Assembly (NCBI RefSeq): GCF_030068475.1
Contig: NZ_JAQOSP010000036.1
Coordinates: forward strand, 1 to 59,811
Direction of reading: 5' to 3'
DNA: 59,811 nucleotides
Origin: Roseofilum acuticapitatum BLCC-M154
GTDB taxonomy: Bacteria > Cyanobacteriota > Cyanobacteriia > Cyanobacteriales > Desertifilaceae
Below, in pieces: positions 24,593 to 33,705 of this stretch. A program made the position numbers and the translations under genes. Each line of letters starts with the position of its first letter. Position 1 is the first letter of the stretch. The notes under the pieces are model-generated. The model saw only the letters and a list, made by a program, of their open reading frames with translations. It did no database searches and had not been told where the DNA came from.

Positions 24593-26386
24593 ATGCAATT
24601 TCAATTACAACTGCTCAAAAATCTGAAAAGAGCGATCGGTCTAGTTTGGCGAAGTACACCATTTTGGACATCTTGTACGATTATTCTCGTGTTTTTACAA
24701 GGTGTATTACCCTTAGCCTCCCTGTATTTAATGAAGTTACTCATCGATACCGTGACTGCGGGTATTGGCAATGGCATGTCTGCCTTGTATGATGTCCTGA
24801 AGATCGTTCTTCTGGTGGGAATAACGGCACTCATCACCAATCTTTTACGGTCTTTATCGGGATATGCGACCCAAGCTCAATCCCAGATTGTTACTGATTT
24901 TGTCAATGATATTTTACACAGTAAATCCGTTGAACTTGACTTAGAATATTACGAAAACGCTAATTTCTATAATTCCCTGCACCGCGCTCAACAAGAAGCC
25001 AGCTATCGACCGCAAAATTTACTGAATAATTTGCTACATTTGGCTCAAAATGCGATTTCTCTGGTGGCGATCGCCGGATTACTGCTTTCCCTCCATTGGT
25101 CGATTAGTATCGTCTTATTAGCCGCAGCACTTCCAGTCTTATTCGTTCGCTTACAGCAGAGTAAAATACTCTATCGACAGCAAAAAACTTGGACAGCAAA
25201 AGAACGTATGGCCTGGTACTTTCACTGGATGCTGACCATCGAAAGTTATGCCAAGGAAGTACGGCTATTCGATCTCGGAGCTTTATTCCGAAAACGCTAC
25301 CATAACCTAAGACAGGACATTCGTCAAGAAAAGTTAGCTCTAGCTCGAAAACGGGCGATCGCCGATTTTTTAACTCAACTCAGTGGAATTCTCGCTCTTT
25401 TTGCCGTATTTAGCCTTATTGCCTATCAAACCATTCAAGGACAGATCACCCTAGGAAGTTTGGTGATGTATTATCAAGGTTTTCAACGGGGACAGGCATT
25501 TTTAGGCCAACTTCTGTCTAGTTTTGCCGGTTTATACGAAAATAGTTTATTTCTCTCCCATCTTTACGAATTCCTGGACTTAAAACCCACGATTGCTAAT
25601 CCGATCTATCCCCAATGGGTTCCCCAACCCATCAAACAGAGCTTGAAATTTGAAAATGTTTCTTTTCAATATCCCCATAGCAGTCGTCCCTTACTCCAAA
25701 ACATTAATCTCACCATTCCCGCAGGAGAAACAGTTGCCTTAGTCGGAGAAAATGGAGCCGGAAAAACCACCTTAATTAAATTATTATGTCGCCTCTACGA
25801 TCCGACTTACGGACGAATTACCATTGATGGCATTGACTTACAGGAATTCAATGTTGTAGATTGGCGACGACAAATTAGTGTGGTATTTCAAGATTATGTC
25901 CGCTACAGTTTAACCGTTCGAGAAAATATTGGTTTGGGAAATATTGCCCACATGGACAATGATGCTGAGATTATCGAAGCCGCCCAAAAATCAGGAGCAG
26001 AGAAGGCAATTTATGGACTTCCTAAAGGCTATGATACCATGTTAGGAACCCAATTTGAGGAAGGAGAAGAATTGAGCATTGGGGAATGGCAAAAAGTAGC
26101 GATCGCTCGCGCCTTTTTGCGTCATGCTCAACTGCTAATTCTCGACGAACCTACCAGCGCACTCGATCCTGAAGCAGAATATGAAGTGTTTGAAAAATTT
26201 CGTCAACTGATTGAAGGAAAAACAGCTATTCTGATCAGCCATCGCTTGTCTACGGTTCGGATGGTCGATCGCATCTTTGTTTTAGAAAAAGGTAGAATTG
26301 TAGAAACGGGTTGCCACGAAGAGTTATTACAGCTCGGTGGAACTTATGCCCGTTTATTTTCTATTCAATCCAAGTATTATCAATAA
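24593..26386 (+). CDS. ABC exporter of the lasso island (type D)
   Basis: About 597 residues, ATG at 24593 (a TTG at 24566 would extend it by nine residues). It is a half-transporter: six membrane helices over residues 1-310, then a nucleotide-binding domain with Walker A GENGAGKTTLIKLL, a signature LSIGEWQKVAIARA that departs from LSGGQ, Walker B LLILDEPTSALD and switch ILISHRLST. It would act as a homodimer to export the mature peptide and give self-immunity. No C39 peptidase domain is present, in line with leader removal by B2. Divergent from C2, so a two-way promoter region lies between them. Confidence 0.9.
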   Translation: MQFQLQLLKNLKRAIGLVWRSTPFWTSCTIILVFLQGVLPLASLYLMKLLIDTVTAGIGNGMSALYDVLKIVLLVGITALITNLLRSLSGYATQAQSQIVTDFVNDILHSKSVELDLEYYENANFYNSLHRAQQEASYRPQNLLNNLLHLAQNAISLVAIAGLLLSLHWSISIVLLAAALPVLFVRLQQSKILYRQQKTWTAKERMAWYFHWMLTIESYAKEVRLFDLGALFRKRYHNLRQDIRQEKLALARKRAIADFLTQLSGILALFAVFSLIAYQTIQGQITLGSLVMYYQGFQRGQAFLGQLLSSFAGLYENSLFLSHLYEFLDLKPTIANPIYPQWVPQPIKQSLKFENVSFQYPHSSRPLLQNINLTIPAGETVALVGENGAGKTTLIKLLCRLYDPTYGRITIDGIDLQEFNVVDWRRQISVVFQDYVRYSLTVRENIGLGNIAHMDNDAEIIEAAQKSGAEKAIYGLPKGYDTMLGTQFEEGEELSIGEWQKVAIARAFLRHAQLLILDEPTSALDPEAEYEVFEKFRQLIEGKTAILISHRLSTVRMVDRIFVLEKGRIVETGCHEELLQLGGTYARLFSIQSKYYQ

Positions 26387-26388
26387 AA

Positions 26389-27618
26389 TTAACCTTTGAA
26401 TAAACTCCAGAGAGACGATATTTTTTCTTTGCTGATTTTATGTTTTCCGATTAACCTGACAATTCTCAGGGGATAATAGAGAAAAAACAAAAGATCGGGC
26501 AGGGGAAATAATTCTCGATCTCTTGCATTCACATGAAAAATAATCTTTAGCAAATATTGCAACCTACTCCATAAAGTGTTTTCTCTTCTCTCCCACAAAC
26601 TGATAATCAAGAAGATATAGCCATATTCCATGTTTTTATGATACATATACTCTTCATGTTGCCGGGCAACTTTCACCACTTCTGGAAACTGCTTCAGCTT
26701 TTCTGAAAATCTTTCAGGAAGGGAAATTTGTAGATAGGTTTGGGCGATCGCAATTCCTAGCAAAAATACGCGATCGTTCTCATCCGTTCCACATTGAGCG
26801 ATGACTTCCTGCCAATTTGCTTCTGGATAAGTCTGAATTAAGGCTCCAAAATCACAGATTCTTTTTAATGAATTCCAACTGTCTTTTGCTCCCTGGAGAT
26901 AACCAAGAGCGAGACAATTTTCTGGAGAGAATGTGGCGACTTCTTTACCCGAAAGAGATAAAGTTTGCAAGTTATCGAAAAACGATTCCGTCTCGATCTG
27001 TAGATAAAAGTTTTGTGGCGTTAACTTATAATGCAGGTCGATGTTGACTCGGCCATCGGGTAACACCATCTGAGCTTCTCCAATACTCTCTTCAAGTCCA
27101 CCAAAGTGTTTGTCATAATACCCTTGCTCGATCAGTACATCTTTAGCTTTAGAATAATCTTCAGGACGCACTAAAACATCCAAATCAGAAAACTCTCGAA
27201 GTCCCATATTGCCATAGGCTAAGTGTGCCCAGATTGGCCCCTTAAAAGGAATAGCTTGGATACTATGTTCTGCAAATAATTTAAGCACTTGTAACAATTT
27301 ATTGGTCAAAAATAAATTATACGTCATCCGTTTTTGAGCTTCGTTTTCTATTCTCTCAAATACAGATAAAGGCACACCCTCTGACTGATTTTGTTTTAGG
27401 GTTCGATAGAGCAGCATAAATACATTCTGCCTCACTGCATTTTGAACCAGAATATCCCAATCTAAATCAGTTCTTAGCAAATCTTGAACCTCAGAAGCCT
27501 TGGCTGAATTGAGTTGGTAACGAATACAGCACAACAGTAATTGATTTTCAGGCGAATACATTTTAGTGGAACTGGATATTGGCAAGTCTATAGATTGTTT
27601 TTCTATGTCTTTAATCAT
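26389..27618 (-). CDS. Nucleotidyltransferase family protein of the lasso island
   Basis: A 409-residue protein of the NTP_transf_5 type. The nucleotidyltransferase signature is in AIPFKGPIWAHLAYGNMGLR followed by EFSDLDVLVRPED, with the metal-binding Asp-x-Asp. Similar genes accompany HPr-kinase-like genes in phosphorylating lasso clusters; I recall PsmN of pseudomycoidin, tied to sugar addition on the phosphorylated peptide. Here it converges with the ABC exporter with only two bases between stops. Its product may add nucleotide or sugar groups to the C-terminal phospho-Ser, which is inference. Confidence 0.83.
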   Translation of the reverse strand: MIKDIEKQSIDLPISSSTKMYSPENQLLLCCIRYQLNSAKASEVQDLLRTDLDWDILVQNAVRQNVFMLLYRTLKQNQSEGVPLSVFERIENEAQKRMTYNLFLTNKLLQVLKLFAEHSIQAIPFKGPIWAHLAYGNMGLREFSDLDVLVRPEDYSKAKDVLIEQGYYDKHFGGLEESIGEAQMVLPDGRVNIDLHYKLTPQNFYLQIETESFFDNLQTLSLSGKEVATFSPENCLALGYLQGAKDSWNSLKRICDFGALIQTYPEANWQEVIAQCGTDENDRVFLLGIAIAQTYLQISLPERFSEKLKQFPEVVKVARQHEEYMYHKNMEYGYIFLIISLWERRENTLWSRLQYLLKIIFHVNARDRELFPLPDLLFFLYYPLRIVRLIGKHKISKEKISSLWSLFKG

Positions 27619-27782
27619 GAGTTAAGCTGTGAAATTTGACCGTTACTCTAGAATAGCACTAAGGGCTGTTAACTTTTGGTGCCCTTTTGTGACGAGTATG
27701 ATTTTATAGGGCTTTGGATCGTCGCGGACATGAAACACACTGCTATGAGGTACACTGTTGATTTACAGTTTTTAGGATTATA

Positions 27783-27949
27783 TAGCTAGTCTAAATGAGT
27801 TGTACAACGGGAAATGCCCTCTCCCTTTCATGTCCGCTTTGCGGAAAATCAGGAATCCCACGGGAGAGGGACTTTTTCCCCCTTCTCCTGCGGGAGAAGG
27901 GGGTAGGGAGATGAGGGGCAGCCATTACACAACTCATTTAGGTTTGCTA
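27783..27949. repeat. MITE-like element with long inverted ends
   Basis: Ends TAGCTAGTCTAAATGAGTTG and, in reverse complement, TAGCAAACCTAAATGAGTTG: about 20 of 23 positions pair. The inside holds the TTCATGTCCGCTTTGCGGAA and GAGAGGGACTTTTTCCCCC modules seen at 36-222. It is about 167 bp with no gene. It fills much of the 384-base space between the nucleotidyltransferase and ktrA. The remaining 27619-27782 shows no recognisable feature. Confidence 0.75.
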
Positions 27950-28002
27950 TACATTAAACTTGAAATTTGGAGTACCCATATCAACTCAGGGGAGATCGTA
28001 CA

Positions 28003-28701
28003 GTGAAAAAAGAGTCTTTCGGGTGGTTTCGTCGCCTGCGTCAAAATAATCAACAGTTTGCCGTTATTGGGTTGGGACGGTTTGGGCGAGCGGTTTGTGG
28101 AACCCTATATAATATGGGTTATGAAGTTATGGGAATTGATTCGAGCGAACAGCAAGTGAATCAGGCGATCAATAGTCAAATTGCTACCCATGTATTGACT
28201 TTGGATTCTACCGATCCGATGGCCCTGAAACAGGCGGGTGTTTTTGAGTTTGATACGGTGATTGTCAGTATTGGTAATTATGTGGAAGAAAGTGTGATTA
28301 CGACATTGAATTTGAAAGAGGCTGGGGTGAAGTTTGTGGTAGCGAAAGCGTCTTCTAAAATTCATGATAAATTGCTCAATAAGGTGGGAGCGGATTGGGT
28401 GGTTTTCCCGGAATATGAGATGGGCTGTAATTTAGCGATTTCTTTGACGAAACCGAATATCTTGGAGCGGGTAGAACTCGATCCAGATAATAGTATGGTG
28501 GAATTGTTAGTTCCGGAAGAGTTTGCTGGCAAAACTCTTTTAGAGTTGGATTTAAGAAATGAGTATGGATTGACGGTGATTGCGATTAATCATCAGGGGA
28601 ATAAGTTGGAGGTAAATCCTCAAGCGAATCAACGGATGGAAAAGGGTGATTCAATGGTGTTAATTGGCCATAATAAATCGATTAATCGGTTGCCAATTTA
28701 G
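28003..28701 (+). CDS. ktrA: TrkA/KtrA-type potassium uptake regulator
   Basis: About 232 residues. The GTG at 28003 is chosen because GGGGAG lies eight bases upstream; a TTG at 27967 would extend it without a ribosome site. The RCK-N Rossmann domain opens with [21 protein letters not shown] and [12 protein letters not shown], and an RCK-C domain follows from about residue 145. Such proteins form octameric rings that bind nucleotide and gate the Ktr channel subunit. The membrane partner KtrB is not next to it, as is common in cyanobacteria. It is probably cytoplasmic at the inner membrane. Confidence 0.86.
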   Translation: MKKESFGWFRRLRQNNQQFAVIGLGRFGRAVCGTLYNMGYEVMGIDSSEQQVNQAINSQIATHVLTLDSTDPMALKQAGVFEFDTVIVSIGNYVEESVITTLNLKEAGVKFVVAKASSKIHDKLLNKVGADWVVFPEYEMGCNLAISLTKPNILERVELDPDNSMVELLVPEEFAGKTLLELDLRNEYGLTVIAINHQGNKLEVNPQANQRMEKGDSMVLIGHNKSINRLPI

Positions 28702-28724
28702 GAATTTTAAAGGCAGTAAAAATC

Positions 28725-29879
28725 ATGTATATTATTGGTTTGATTAGTGGTACATCGGCAGATGGAATTGATGCGGCGCTGGTGGATATTTCTGGAGAGG
28801 GATATGATTTAAAGGTGGATTTAGTGGCAGGGGAAACCTATGCTTATGGGGAGGAATTGCAACGGGAGATTTTGGCGATCGCCTCTGGCACAGCTCTCTC
28901 CCTTCCCCAACTCGCCACCCTCGATGACCGTATTGCCCACGCCTTTAGCCAAGCTGCGCTTAACATACAGCAAGGGCATCCCCCCGCCCAACGGATCGCC
29001 TCCCACGGGCAAACCGTCTTCCATCGTCCCCCCCATGGAGGACTCGGCTACAGTCTGCAACTCGGACGCGGAGAGGCGATCGCCTACAATACCCGTATTC
29101 CCACCATTAGTAATTTTCGCCAAGCCGATATCGCCGCCGGTGGCCATGGGGCCCCCCTCGTCCCCCCCGTAGATGCCTGCCTCCTCAGCCATCCCACCCA
29201 CAGCCAATGCATCCAGAATCTAGGCGGCATCGGCAATCTAACCTATCTACCCGCCAATAGTCATCAACACCTCGACCAAGTGCGGGGATGGGATACCGGC
29301 CCCGGTAATAGCCTCCTAGATCTCGCCGTAGAGCAGCTCACCAACGGCGCTCAACACTATGATAATCAGGGCGCTTGGGCCGCCAGTGGAACCCCCTGCC
29401 AACCCTTGGTAGACCAGTGGATGCAAGACCCCTATTTTCAGCAACCGCCCCCCAAATCCACCGGCCGCGAATATTTTGGGCTAGACTTCTGGCAGCGCTG
29501 TTGGCAACAGAGCCAAGCTTACGATCTCTGCGATGCCGATCGCCTAGCCACCCTGACAGAATTTACAGCCATTTCTGTGGTGCAAAACTATCGCCAATTT
29601 CTGCCCCAGATGCCCGATCGCGTGCTACTGTGTGGAGGAGGCAGTCGTAATCTCTACCTCAAAGACCGCATTCAACACCATCTGAACCCCATTCCAGTCC
29701 TCACAACTGAAGAAATGGGCTTAAATGCCGAATTTAAAGAAGCGATCGCCTTTGCCGTCCTCGGCTATTGGCATCATCTCGGTCTACCCGGTAATCTGCC
29801 CCAAGTCACCGGAGCCAACTCTGGGCAAATTTTGGGACAGTTGCACCCCGTTGGAAGCGATCGGACAACAATGTTATGA
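28725..29879 (+). CDS. anmK: Anhydro-N-acetylmuramic acid kinase
   Basis: A 384-residue kinase that hydrolyses and phosphorylates 1,6-anhydro-MurNAc to MurNAc-6-phosphate in peptidoglycan recycling. Family motifs are [20 protein letters not shown] at the N terminus, [22 protein letters not shown] and LCGGGSRN. Length is typical. It starts 23 bases after ktrA with AAAGG upstream. Codon use shifts to G+C-rich after the first 50 codons, with many GCGATCGC sites, an odd local change between N-terminal and later parts. Confidence 0.93.
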   Translation: MYIIGLISGTSADGIDAALVDISGEGYDLKVDLVAGETYAYGEELQREILAIASGTALSLPQLATLDDRIAHAFSQAALNIQQGHPPAQRIASHGQTVFHRPPHGGLGYSLQLGRGEAIAYNTRIPTISNFRQADIAAGGHGAPLVPPVDACLLSHPTHSQCIQNLGGIGNLTYLPANSHQHLDQVRGWDTGPGNSLLDLAVEQLTNGAQHYDNQGAWAASGTPCQPLVDQWMQDPYFQQPPPKSTGREYFGLDFWQRCWQQSQAYDLCDADRLATLTEFTAISVVQNYRQFLPQMPDRVLLCGGGSRNLYLKDRIQHHLNPIPVLTTEEMGLNAEFKEAIAFAVLGYWHHLGLPGNLPQVTGANSGQILGQLHPVGSDRTTML

Positions 29880-29952
29880 TCCCTCACAGGCTCATAAGCA
29901 GTGTTGCTTAAAACTAGAAACGATCTGAGACAAGAATTTAGAGGCGATCGAA

Positions 29953-30402
29953 GTGGCTCATACATTCTTAATGGAACCCGGACGCTGGACACTCGAAGGA
30001 AACTGGCTAGAAAAAGATGGCCTGCCGATCGCCATCCGAGGCGCAACCCTAGTACGGTGGTCTCAGGATAACTGGTTTACCATGGTCATGAAACTCACCT
30101 TTACCGACAGCGATCGCTCCCCCATCTCCTTTCAGTACAAAGGCCGTCTCGACAGTGGCGAACGCCAATATACCTTCGTCCTTCAACACAGCGTCCTCGG
30201 AAAAGTCGAAGGAGAAGGTTGGGTAGCTCCCGACTCCATCATTCAGCGCTATTGGGTTCTCGGAGACAAAGAACGGCGCAGCAGCTTTGAAACCCTCTAT
30301 CGCATCGACTACGACACCTATCATCTCTCCAGTGCAGTCATGGCAGGACATTACTTAACCAGTGCCATGGAAGCTCGACTCGAAAGGCAAACCGAAAGCT
30401 AA
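29953..30402 (+). CDS. Conserved hypothetical protein, 149 aa
   Basis: A 149-residue protein from GTG at 29953 with AGAGG about eight bases upstream (ATG at 29971 possible). It is rich in beta strands: GRWTLEGNWLEKDGLPI, SISFQYKGRL-like segments, and FVLQHSVLGKVEGEGWVA, which suggests a lipocalin-like or barrel fold. It has no signal peptide or membrane helix. I believe it is a conserved cyanobacterial protein of unknown function. It follows anmK by 73 bases and may share its transcript. Beyond it, 30403-30644 shows nothing but a small AAAGCTAATCTC duplication. Confidence 0.72.
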   Translation: MAHTFLMEPGRWTLEGNWLEKDGLPIAIRGATLVRWSQDNWFTMVMKLTFTDSDRSPISFQYKGRLDSGERQYTFVLQHSVLGKVEGEGWVAPDSIIQRYWVLGDKERRSSFETLYRIDYDTYHLSSAVMAGHYLTSAMEARLERQTES

Positions 30403-30644
30403 TCTCAAAGCTAATCTCAGTGAACCTTTACGAACTCAAGCTACAATTGAAAGTAAAGGTGGAAATCCTAGAAACCCTTAACTATCCAACCAACACTCTA
30501 AATCAGTTCATGAATTTAGAGTAGACGGTAAAATCCGATAGGATCAGCAGAATTTGGATGAGGTGCATTTGCTCTCCTTACCGATACCGTCCTCAACTAT
30601 ACTAAATAATTCGATTTCATTCGAGTATCCCGGTGTAACGTCTA

Positions 30645-32285
30645 ATGAGTGACCCCAATATTGGCCGTGTTTTATTTAATCGCTATGAGCTTGTTGAACT
30701 CCTCGGTAAGGGAGCAATGGGGAAAGTCTACCTAGCCAAAGATGCCAGAGTCGGCGGAGTATTGGTTGCCGTTAAATTTCTCTCCCAAGCCCTTCTCAAT
30801 AAAAAAATGCGCGATCGCTTCGAGCGAGAAGCCACCACCTGCGCCCTCCTCGGACAACATAGCCTCCACATTGTCCGCGTCATGGACTATGGCGTAACCG
30901 ACGAAATCCCCTTCTACGTCATGGAATACCTCCAAGGAGACAGCCTCAGCGATGTCATCCGCGAAGACAACATCAAACTAGAACGCTTCTTAAGTCTAGC
31001 CCGACAAATTGCCCTCGGCTTACAATGCGCCCACGAAGGCATTCAAAAAGACGGCAAAACCGTCCCCATCGTCCATCGAGACATCAAACCCAGCAATATC
31101 CTCGTCACCCAAGATTCTAGTTTTGGGGAAATGGTGAAAATTCTCGATTTTGGCATTGCCAAACTACTCCAAGAAGAAACAGCCGGACAAACCAACTGTT
31201 TTATGGGGACTTTAGCCTATTCCTCCCCCGAACAAATGGAAGGCAAAGAACTCACCAGCAGCTCCGACCTCTACAGCTTAGGGGTGATGATGTTCCAAAT
31301 GCTCACCGGTCATATGCCCCTGACCGCAGAAACCCATACCTTTGGCGCATGGTATAAAACTCATCACTTCCAAACCCCCCGCTCCTTTGAATCCGTTGCC
31401 CCTTATCTCAAACTGCCTTCAGAACTGAAAAGCTTAGTCTTTCGATGTTTAGCCAAAAAACCCAAAGAACGGCCCCAGAGTGCGCGAGAAATCGTCCAAA
31501 CTCTAGAACAACTAGAAAAAGATCACAAAAATCTCCACAGCTCCCCAAAACCTACCGAAAATGGTAAGCAACCCTCCTCTACTTCCCCACCCGCTCAAAA
31601 AACTCCCTCTACCCCTGTCGATCCTTCTCCCGCCGTTAAACCCACTTCTTCAACCCAAGTTTCTCCTAACCGTAGTCTTGGAAAAGACACCGGAAAATTG
31701 CAAGTGATTGAGACCACACCGGCCATTGATATGATCTGTTGGGAACAAACTTGGCCGAAAGGCAAACCCCTGGCTCAAATTGTCTTTCCGCAAGTTTTGC
31801 AAACTCAAACAGAACAATCTGTAGTCACCCTGTGGGCAATGCTGAAAAAAAAGGAAATCGAACAGCGACAAATCAGCCGACTATACAATAAAACCTATAA
31901 AAATTTCTTGTATTCTGTTTCTCCCCATCCCATGATTTTGTGGCTCACCGTTTTATACGATCCCAAACAGGGGCCCAGATGGTTGAGATATTATATGGAT
32001 CTCAAAAGTAATAAAGGTAAGCGTTTAGCTAATCTATTAGCCCATACAGGGCGTTACTGCTTGTTATTTTTTGCCTTAGAAGAACCCGGCCGTTGTGCTG
32101 ATGTGATTAATATAGATGTTAACTATTCCCAACGGCAAAGGCTACAAGATTGGGCAAGCGCCAGTGATTCTCTGGCTGGCGGTCAACCGACACGCAGTAA
32201 AGAACTATTGCAAAAAGAATTTGAGAAACTCCAACCCCAAATTATGATGAAGTTGGAAGCTGGAGTTCCAGATTCTTCCTTTTAG
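30645..32285 (+). CDS. Serine/threonine protein kinase with cyanobacterial C-terminal domain
   Basis: A 546-residue Hanks-type kinase. The catalytic domain (about 15-285) has GKGAMGKVYLAKD, the ATP Lys in VAVKFL, HRDIKPSN near 143, DFGIAK and the SSPEQMEGK activation-end motif. A Pro/Ser/Thr-rich linker (about 300-350) leads to a C-terminal domain of about 190 residues (IDMICWEQTWPKGKPLAQIV...) that I cannot name. It has no membrane helix, so is cytoplasmic. Targets are unknown. The PP2C phosphatase 1.4 kb away on the other strand is a plausible opponent. Confidence 0.88.
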   Translation: MSDPNIGRVLFNRYELVELLGKGAMGKVYLAKDARVGGVLVAVKFLSQALLNKKMRDRFEREATTCALLGQHSLHIVRVMDYGVTDEIPFYVMEYLQGDSLSDVIREDNIKLERFLSLARQIALGLQCAHEGIQKDGKTVPIVHRDIKPSNILVTQDSSFGEMVKILDFGIAKLLQEETAGQTNCFMGTLAYSSPEQMEGKELTSSSDLYSLGVMMFQMLTGHMPLTAETHTFGAWYKTHHFQTPRSFESVAPYLKLPSELKSLVFRCLAKKPKERPQSAREIVQTLEQLEKDHKNLHSSPKPTENGKQPSSTSPPAQKTPSTPVDPSPAVKPTSSTQVSPNRSLGKDTGKLQVIETTPAIDMICWEQTWPKGKPLAQIVFPQVLQTQTEQSVVTLWAMLKKKEIEQRQISRLYNKTYKNFLYSVSPHPMILWLTVLYDPKQGPRWLRYYMDLKSNKGKRLANLLAHTGRYCLLFFALEEPGRCADVINIDVNYSQRQRLQDWASASDSLAGGQPTRSKELLQKEFEKLQPQIMMKLEAGVPDSSF

Positions 32286-32295
32286 GGTTTGCCAG

Positions 32296-33174
32296 TTAGT
32301 GTTTAGGAGAGAAGTAAATAATTGGATGCCAACTCCGACGCAAGATTTGACTGCTCACACTGGGGGATGACCATTCCAGAATTTTGTTTCTGCGACTTGA
32401 CGAAACGGCGATCGCACTAATATCATGCATTAAAGCTGACTCAAAAATCTGAGGAATGATTTCCCCTTGGCGAACTTCAAGCTCTACTTCTAAATTCAGA
32501 CTCGACAAGTCTTCCTTGGCTTTTTCCAGCTCAGTGTGCGCTTTCTCCAACTCATAATTCACATCTTTATATTCTCTCCGGCTCCCTTCTTCAACTACCC
32601 AGACAAGTAGCAATTTTTCTAGGGAGTTTTCTGGCCGGCTTTGGGCATAGTCCTTAACTCGCTTTAACAAGTATTGGGCACTCGGACTGCCATCATAGGT
32701 GAGCATTAAATACCGAAATAGATAACGACACCGCAGATCTAATTCTTCAGAGGTATAGGTCGAAATCAGTTGGGGACGCAAAACCATAATCGGGATATCC
32801 GTATGTTCGGCTAAACTCCGACTGGTACTGCCAAAGATTTTTTCATCCATGAGAGTATGGATATTCGCTCCCATGATAATCACATCAGAATTGTGTTTTT
32901 TGGCGACATCCAGAATTGTTTCATGGGGTTTGACTGAAGGAACAACTTCACCCTTGATTTCTAGACTATCAGGAATATTCGGACGCAGCACAGATAATTG
33001 AGATTTTGCCCATTCAATCTTTTCATTATCTGCTTTAGGAATGATTCCTTCTAAAGCCACACAATGGGTAAATACAATTTGCTCTAAACCACTTTGAGCA
33101 AGAGCGGGAACTGAGTTAACCAGACGATATAATCCATCCGATAAATCCGTTGAGATTAAAGCACGCTTGAACAT
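32296..33174 (-). CDS. Universal stress protein with two Usp domains
   Basis: A 292-residue tandem UspA protein. The first domain (1 to about 140) ends with VIIMGANIHTLMDEKIFGST and SRSLAEHTDIPIMVLRP, the Gx2Gx9GS/T nucleotide-binding pattern in nearly usual form. The second (about 155-292) is less regular, with SSSRRNKILEWSSPSVSSQIL in the same place and no proper glycine motif. Soluble. These proteins respond to stress or energy state and may bind ATP. It converges with the kinase gene, ten bases between stops. Confidence 0.88.
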   Translation of the reverse strand: MFKRALISTDLSDGLYRLVNSVPALAQSGLEQIVFTHCVALEGIIPKADNEKIEWAKSQLSVLRPNIPDSLEIKGEVVPSVKPHETILDVAKKHNSDVIIMGANIHTLMDEKIFGSTSRSLAEHTDIPIMVLRPQLISTYTSEELDLRCRYLFRYLMLTYDGSPSAQYLLKRVKDYAQSRPENSLEKLLLVWVVEEGSRREYKDVNYELEKAHTELEKAKEDLSSLNLEVELEVRQGEIIPQIFESALMHDISAIAVSSSRRNKILEWSSPSVSSQILRRSWHPIIYFSPKH

Positions 33175-33301
33175 AAGGGGTAAGTGTAATACCGAAGTGT
33201 TAATCTACCCTTACCCTAGCACTCTCAAGAGGGAGTTAGACGCAGGATTGAACAAATCTTGAGCTTCACCTTCTGAATAGATACGATAAGTTATCCTGAA
33301 T

Positions 33302-33481
33302 CTAATCTAAACCCCACTCGTGTTTGAGAACTTCCTGATACATGCTTTCTCGCAGCATCATCTGTTCATAGAGCTTCACCAGGAATTCCTGAGCTTGCTC
33401 GCGACTCATCTTCTCCACTTGGGTTTGGAAAGACCGAAGGCTAAATTGTTGTTCTAGGGAGAGTTGCATGGGTTCGTTCAT
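33302..33481 (-). CDS. nblA: Phycobilisome degradation protein NblA
   Basis: A 59-residue protein, just below common ORF cut-offs. ATG at 33481 follows GAGGAG by six bases. The sequence LSLEQQFSLRSFQTQVEKMS with QEFLVKLYEQMMLRE and a terminal KHEWGLD matches NblA, the two-helix adaptor that binds phycobiliproteins and brings Clp protease to dismantle phycobilisomes during nitrogen or other starvation. Upstream 33482-33705 has no gene; I see no convincing NtcA site (GTA-N8-TAC) there. Presence of NblA fits a phycobilisome-bearing cyanobacterium. Confidence 0.93.
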   Translation of the reverse strand: MNEPMQLSLEQQFSLRSFQTQVEKMSREQAQEFLVKLYEQMMLRESMYQEVLKHEWGLD

Positions 33482-33705
33482 TGAAGACTCCTCAATTTAG
33501 ATTCAGTGGGACTAAGAAGAGCGAGAAGTGTTTTACTTCTGCTTCATGTTACGAAATATAACAAATATTTGACAGATTGGCCACCTTAGTTTCCTGCCTT
33601 GAGTGATGTTGTAGCAAGTTCACAGAAGTAAAAATGCTCACGATGAACAAATCCCTAGTTTTTCATCTGGGGATGGGGGGATGGAAGGGATGGAGGGATT
33701 AAGTC

